From UBA11540 sp045536425 (GTDB lineage: Bacteria; Bacillota; Clostridia; Oscillospirales; Ruminococcaceae), in assembly GCA_045536425.1 (NCBI GenBank), contig JAZSNN010000041.1:1-23949 (forward strand): a DNA stretch of 23,949 bases, read 5' to 3'. The notes beneath the pieces are model-generated. The model searched no databases. It had not been told where the DNA came from and saw only the letters and a list, made by a program, of their open reading frames with translations. The position numbers and the translations under genes were made by a program. Every line of letters starts with the position of its first letter. The first letter of the stretch is position 1. Below are positions 20,896 through 23,949 of the stretch, piece by piece.

Positions 20896-22425
20896 ATGAT
20901 GCAGATTAAACTTCTCGAAAACGAATATTGGTGGGGCGCAAATGCCGGCAGAGGCTATAAAATGCCCTTTTCTTCAAAGACGGATATTTCCTTTCATATG
21001 GGCGACAACCCCGAGGGAAGCGACCAATACGCACCGCTTCTTCTCTCTTCAAAGGGAAGATACGTCTGGAGCGAAAAGCCCTTCATCACCGTTTTCAAGG
21101 ACGGCGTTTTGACGGTTGATACCGAATATGAGGTAACGCTCGAGGAGGGACACGAAACCCTCAAGGGTGCGTATCTCGATGCGATGAAAAAGCACTTCCC
21201 GTTCTCGGGCAAAACCCCCGACAAGCTGTTCTTCACAGCACCACAGTATAACACCTGGATGGAGCTCGGAGTCGAGCAGACCACCGAGGGAATCTTGAAA
21301 TATGCAAACAGCATCGTCGACAACGGACTCGATGCGGGTGTGCTGATGATAGACGGCGGATGGCAGGAGGACTACGGAATGTACGTCCAGAACTACCGCA
21401 AGATTCCCGATATGAAATACCTGATGGACGAGCTTCATAAATTGGGCTTCAAGGTTATGGTTTGGGTTTCTCCGATAGTCAGCTCGGCAGGCTTTAACTA
21501 CAAGATGCTCCGCGACAGAGGCTTCCTCGTTCGCAATGCAAAGGGCGAAATCGCCGTAAGACAGTGGTGGAGCGGATACTCTGCGGTTTTGGATCTCACA
21601 AACCCCGAGGCTGTTGAGTGGGTGAGAAGCGAGTATCAAAAGCTGATGGATATCGGTGTTGACGGCTTCAAGATTGACGCAGGCGACGAGAGCTTCTACT
21701 GCGACGACGACAAGCTCTATCAGCCAATGCTCGCGAGAGAGCACACCACAGCGTTCAACGAGCTAGGTGCTCCATATCCCTTTAATGAGTATAGAGCCGC
21801 ATATAAATTCGGCGGAAGAGAAATCGTTGCCCGCCTTCACGACAAGCACCCCTCCTGGGGCGAGAAGATTGGAATCAACTCCCTCATCCCCAACACCATA
21901 GCACAGGGACTTCTCGGCTATGCCTACTGCTGTCCCGATATGGTGGGTGGCGGACAGATTGACGCGAAAAAGGGCGACAGCCTCATCGGCGGAATCGACG
22001 AGGAGCTGTTTATCCGTTGGACACAGGCAAATGCACTGATGGGAATGATGCAGCTTTCCATCGGCCCTTGGAGAATCCTCTCCAAAGAAAGCTGGGAGAT
22101 TGTAAAGAGGTATATCCAGCTCCACAAGGAGTTTGGCGAACACTTTTGGGCTCTCGCACAGAATTCCGCAAAAACAGGCGAGCCCATCGTTCGCAGTATG
22201 GAGTATCAGTTTGCGGGTAACGGCTATGAGGAGATAGTCGACCAGTTCGTGCTCGGTGACGATATCATCGTCGCTCCCGTGATAAACAAGGGTCAGCGCG
22301 AAAGAGAGGTACACCTCCCCGAAGGTAGATGGCTCTCCGACGAGGGCGTCGAATATGACGGTAAAACCGTTATAACCGAAAAGGTTCCGCTTGATAGACT
22401 CTGCTGGTACAAGAAGATTGACTAA
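20896..22425 (+). CDS. Glycoside hydrolase family 31 (alpha-glycosidase type)
   Basis: A 509-residue GH31 retaining glycosidase. The probable nucleophile is Asp261 in DGFKIDAGD and the acid/base Asp348 in CCPDMVGGG. Other family marks are VLMIDGGWQ (149-157), VMVWVSPIVS (187-196) and the C-terminal beta-sandwich with FVLGDDIIVAPV. The N-terminal beta domain is short (about 110 residues) compared with classical alpha-glucosidases. There is no signal peptide, so it acts in the cytoplasm. Substrate is not decided: alpha-glucosides, alpha-galactosides or alpha-xylosides are possible. AAGGAG (20881-20886) precedes ATG 20896; the gap of 21 bp to the SGNH gene suggests one operon: surface de-esterification, then intracellular hydrolysis after import. 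Confidence 0.93.
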   Translation: MMQIKLLENEYWWGANAGRGYKMPFSSKTDISFHMGDNPEGSDQYAPLLLSSKGRYVWSEKPFITVFKDGVLTVDTEYEVTLEEGHETLKGAYLDAMKKHFPFSGKTPDKLFFTAPQYNTWMELGVEQTTEGILKYANSIVDNGLDAGVLMIDGGWQEDYGMYVQNYRKIPDMKYLMDELHKLGFKVMVWVSPIVSSAGFNYKMLRDRGFLVRNAKGEIAVRQWWSGYSAVLDLTNPEAVEWVRSEYQKLMDIGVDGFKIDAGDESFYCDDDKLYQPMLAREHTTAFNELGAPYPFNEYRAAYKFGGREIVARLHDKHPSWGEKIGINSLIPNTIAQGLLGYAYCCPDMVGGGQIDAKKGDSLIGGIDEELFIRWTQANALMGMMQLSIGPWRILSKESWEIVKRYIQLHKEFGEHFWALAQNSAKTGEPIVRSMEYQFAGNGYEEIVDQFVLGDDIIVAPVINKGQREREVHLPEGRWLSDEGVEYDGKTVITEKVPLDRLCWYKKID

Positions 22426-22428
22426 CAA

Positions 22429-22464
22429 AATAATCGCCACGGCAACGCCGTGGCGGTTATTATT
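22429..22464. terminator. Bidirectional terminator between convergent genes
   Basis: Stem from 22429 (ATAATCGCCACGGC) pairing with GCCGTGGCGGTTAT to about 22461, loop AAC, one wobble pair. It ends the GH31 gene and overlaps the stop codon (22460-22462) of the minus-strand Cys-rich protein. Confidence 0.85.
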
Positions 22465-22642
22465 TATGATGCGGGTCGTATTTAATTTCTCTGAAAAAAG
22501 GCTCTTTTGCTTTAGTGACTTTTTCGGCATTAATCCTGACACAAAAAACTGTTTGGCATCTTCCGAGCTCATCTATTACAGGCTTTTTGTGAGTACACGC
22601 GCCATCGCGCTCAAACATACAAAGAATACAGTTGCAGGTCAT
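22460..22642 (-). CDS. Small Cys-rich protein, possible metal-binding
   Basis: A 60-residue protein with Cys at 3, 5, 8, 16, 29 and 34 (TCNCILCMFERDGAC and GRCQTVFC). The spacing resembles small DUF1540-type or zinc/iron-binding mini-proteins, but no exact match is recalled. GAGGTGGAG lies just upstream of the ATG, and the start overlaps the stop of the ribbon-helix-helix gene (ATGA), so the two are coupled. Both the ribosome site and the coupling argue it is a real gene despite its length. Confidence 0.65.
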   Translation of the reverse strand: MTCNCILCMFERDGACTHKKPVIDELGRCQTVFCVRINAEKVTKAKEPFFREIKYDPHHK

Positions 22643-22830
22643 AGCTCCACCTCATTAACTGGTAACGGCTCTTGATTGTCCAAGGCGTATTTGCAACACT
22701 GCAAAACAAGCAGATTAAACGAGATTCCGGCTTTCGCGGCGGTTTCGTTCAATCTATCAAACAACGTTTCGGTAAATCTCACAGAACGTAAAACGTTGGC
22801 GTTTTTGAATTCATTTTCAACCTTGAACAT
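22639..22830 (-). CDS. Ribbon-helix-helix-like DNA-binding protein
   Basis: A 63-residue protein. A strand LRSVRFTETLF is followed by two helices (DRLNETAAKAG and SFNLLVLQCCKYALDNQ), the layout of Arc/MetJ/CopG or HicB-type RHH domains. ATG 22830 has GGGAG eight bases upstream; an in-frame GTG/ATG start further upstream is less likely. RHH proteins are often repressors or antitoxins. Its partner gene is a Cys-rich protein, which does not look like a known toxin. Could also be a core-genome RHH of the kind seen with plasmid-like mobilisation proteins. Confidence 0.72.
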   Translation of the reverse strand: MFKVENEFKNANVLRSVRFTETLFDRLNETAAKAGISFNLLVLQCCKYALDNQEPLPVNEVEL

Positions 22831-22975
22831 AGCATCAACTCCCACTACAAGTCTACACCTAAAAGCCTCTCGATAATATAACCGTTTTTATACCCGAAGA
22901 TGTACGCACAAATGATATGATAAGTATATCAAGGATTCACTATGGAGATTATTCCAAAGATGACTATCAGCTCTA

Positions 22976-23004
22976 TTTACTTTTTTCATCAGATGTGCTA
23001 AGAT
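22976..23004 (+). promoter_or_regulatory. Sigma-A promoter with extended -10
   Basis: TTTACT (22976-22981), 17 bp, TAAGAT (22999-23004) with TGC before it. It lies 35 bp upstream of the nucleotidyltransferase ATG. The rest of 22846-23038 is AT-rich and shows nothing else I can support. Confidence 0.6.
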
Positions 23005-23038
23005 AACAGTAACGTATATTGTGTTAGGAGAAAGATAA

Positions 23039-23872
23039 ATGAAAACAACGCTAGTAGTTTTAGCTGCCGGAATGGGCTCGCGCTACGGGGGACTCAAGCA
23101 GATTGAGCCGGTGGGGCCAAACGGAGAAGCAATACTTGATTATTCTGTATACGATGCGCTTGAAGCAGGCTTTGACAAGGTGGTTTGTATCATCAAAAAG
23201 GCAATCGACAAGGATTTTCGCGCGATTGTCGGCAAGCGTCTTGAAAAGATGGGAAAGGTAGAATATGCTTATCAGGAGCTTGATATGCTTCCCGATTTCT
23301 ACACCCCCGACCCCAATCGTACAAAGCCCTATGGCACAGGTCACGCGCTACTCTGCGCACTGCCGCTCATAGACGGCCCCTGCTGCATCGTCAATGCTGA
23401 CGACTACTACGGAAAAAAGGGCTTTAGGCTCATCTACGACCATCTGACAACCGAAAACACACCTTGTATGGCAGGCTTTTTGCTCCACAACACCCTAACT
23501 GAAAACGGAACGGTTGCAAGAGGCGTTTGCGAGGTTGAAAACGGCTATCTCAAAAAGGTCACCGAGCACACCGCAATCGCAAAGGACAACGATTTCCCAA
23601 AAGATACGGTAGTATCTATGAATATGTGGGGCTTTGACAGAGCTTCGCTCGATATGCTGAAGGAGGGCTTTGAGGAGTTCCTAAAAGGCGACCACGATAA
23701 ACTCAAGGGCGAGTATTACATCCCGATTTTTGTAAACACACTCATCGCGTCGGGCAAGGCACCCAAGGTATACCCCACCGATGATAAGTGGTACGGTGTC
23801 ACCTATAAAGAGGACACCGATTCGGTCAAAAAGGCACTCAAGGAGATGACCGACAAGGGTCTCTACCGATGA
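23039..23872 (+). CDS. NTP-transferase-family sugar nucleotidyltransferase
   Basis: A 277-residue cytoplasmic protein of the NTP_transferase superfamily. The N-terminal signature LAAGMGSRYGGLKQIEPVG (8-26) binds the nucleotide; VNADDYYG supplies the metal-binding Asp, and GTGHALLCALP and VSMNMWGFD are further family marks. Close relatives are annotated as nucleotidyltransferases of unknown sugar, possibly linked to cell-surface glycans. Length is about that of the family (280-300). TAGGAG (23025-23030) precedes ATG 23039. Only 77 bases follow to the window end and no next gene is visible. No acyltransferase hexapeptide domain is present. Confidence 0.88.
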   Translation: MKTTLVVLAAGMGSRYGGLKQIEPVGPNGEAILDYSVYDALEAGFDKVVCIIKKAIDKDFRAIVGKRLEKMGKVEYAYQELDMLPDFYTPDPNRTKPYGTGHALLCALPLIDGPCCIVNADDYYGKKGFRLIYDHLTTENTPCMAGFLLHNTLTENGTVARGVCEVENGYLKKVTEHTAIAKDNDFPKDTVVSMNMWGFDRASLDMLKEGFEEFLKGDHDKLKGEYYIPIFVNTLIASGKAPKVYPTDDKWYGVTYKEDTDSVKKALKEMTDKGLYR

Positions 23873-23949
23873 CCTTCGACCCACCCAAAAACGACCGCAA
23901 CAAATCACAAAAACCGGCGCGATGAAGTCGGATCGTAGCCATGTCGTTC

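Noticed and set aside
23873..23949. Possible start of a further gene at the right end
   Set aside because: Only 77 bases remain, with no start codon plus ribosome site and no hairpin that I can support.

Overview
The window looks like a chromosomal piece of a Gram-positive gut-type Clostridia (Bacillota; an Oscillospiraceae/Ruminococcaceae-like organism is my best guess). The evidence is the clear sigma-A promoters (TTGACA-17-TAWAAT type), AGGAGG ribosome sites, many LxxC lipoproteins, a BlaI/BlaR1-type pair, an MsmX/UgpC-type shared ATPase, a DUF4830 protein, and an intergenic hairpin (CCTCCCTT-TACAC-AAGGGAGG) of a kind I remember as common in these genomes. The species cannot be fixed from sequence alone. 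No rRNA, tRNA, CRISPR array, transposase or phage gene was seen.

Layout. 1-540: non-coding, degenerate repeats and small hairpins. 600-3255: a visibly AT-rich islet with a small XRE regulator divergent from a membrane protein and four lipoproteins, the last two a tandem duplication. 3505-6150: an operon of a YwaF-like membrane protein, an alpha/beta-hydrolase and an M42 metallopeptidase. 6181-7315: two more small XRE regulators, the second divergent from another lipoprotein. 7411-11118: a BlaI repressor and a 1103-residue BlaR1-like M56 metalloprotease with a very large unrecognised extracytoplasmic part. 11392-12510: an aldo/keto reductase with a bi-cluster ferredoxin tail. 12604-14791: a second YwaF-like protein, DAHP synthase and a small exported ORF. 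14804-16223: a threonine-aldolase-like PLP enzyme and an FlK-like hotdog thioesterase. 16489-18979, minus strand: the sugar-ABC ATPase, then a separate DUF4830-rsuA pair. 19120-22425: an SGNH-hydrolase lipoprotein and a GH31 glycosidase, probably one glycan operon. 22460-22830, minus strand: a ribbon-helix-helix protein and a Cys-rich mini-protein. 23039-23872: a sugar-nucleotidyltransferase-like protein.

Two themes stand out. First, three small XRE genes each sit beside a promoter carrying two palindromic operators whose centres are 25-26 bp apart, with a different operator sequence each time. Two of these promoters drive exported lipoproteins; the third runs into a terminator after about 60 nt. 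Second, two intergenic elements (11201-11378 and 16294-16453) have the same unusual design: four hairpins separated by ATTCAT, a centre, then four hairpins separated by ATGAAT. The spacers can pair across the centre, giving a ladder of stem segments with paired side hairpins. The hairpin sequences differ everywhere but the pairing is kept. I know no name for this element and consider it the best candidate for something undescribed.
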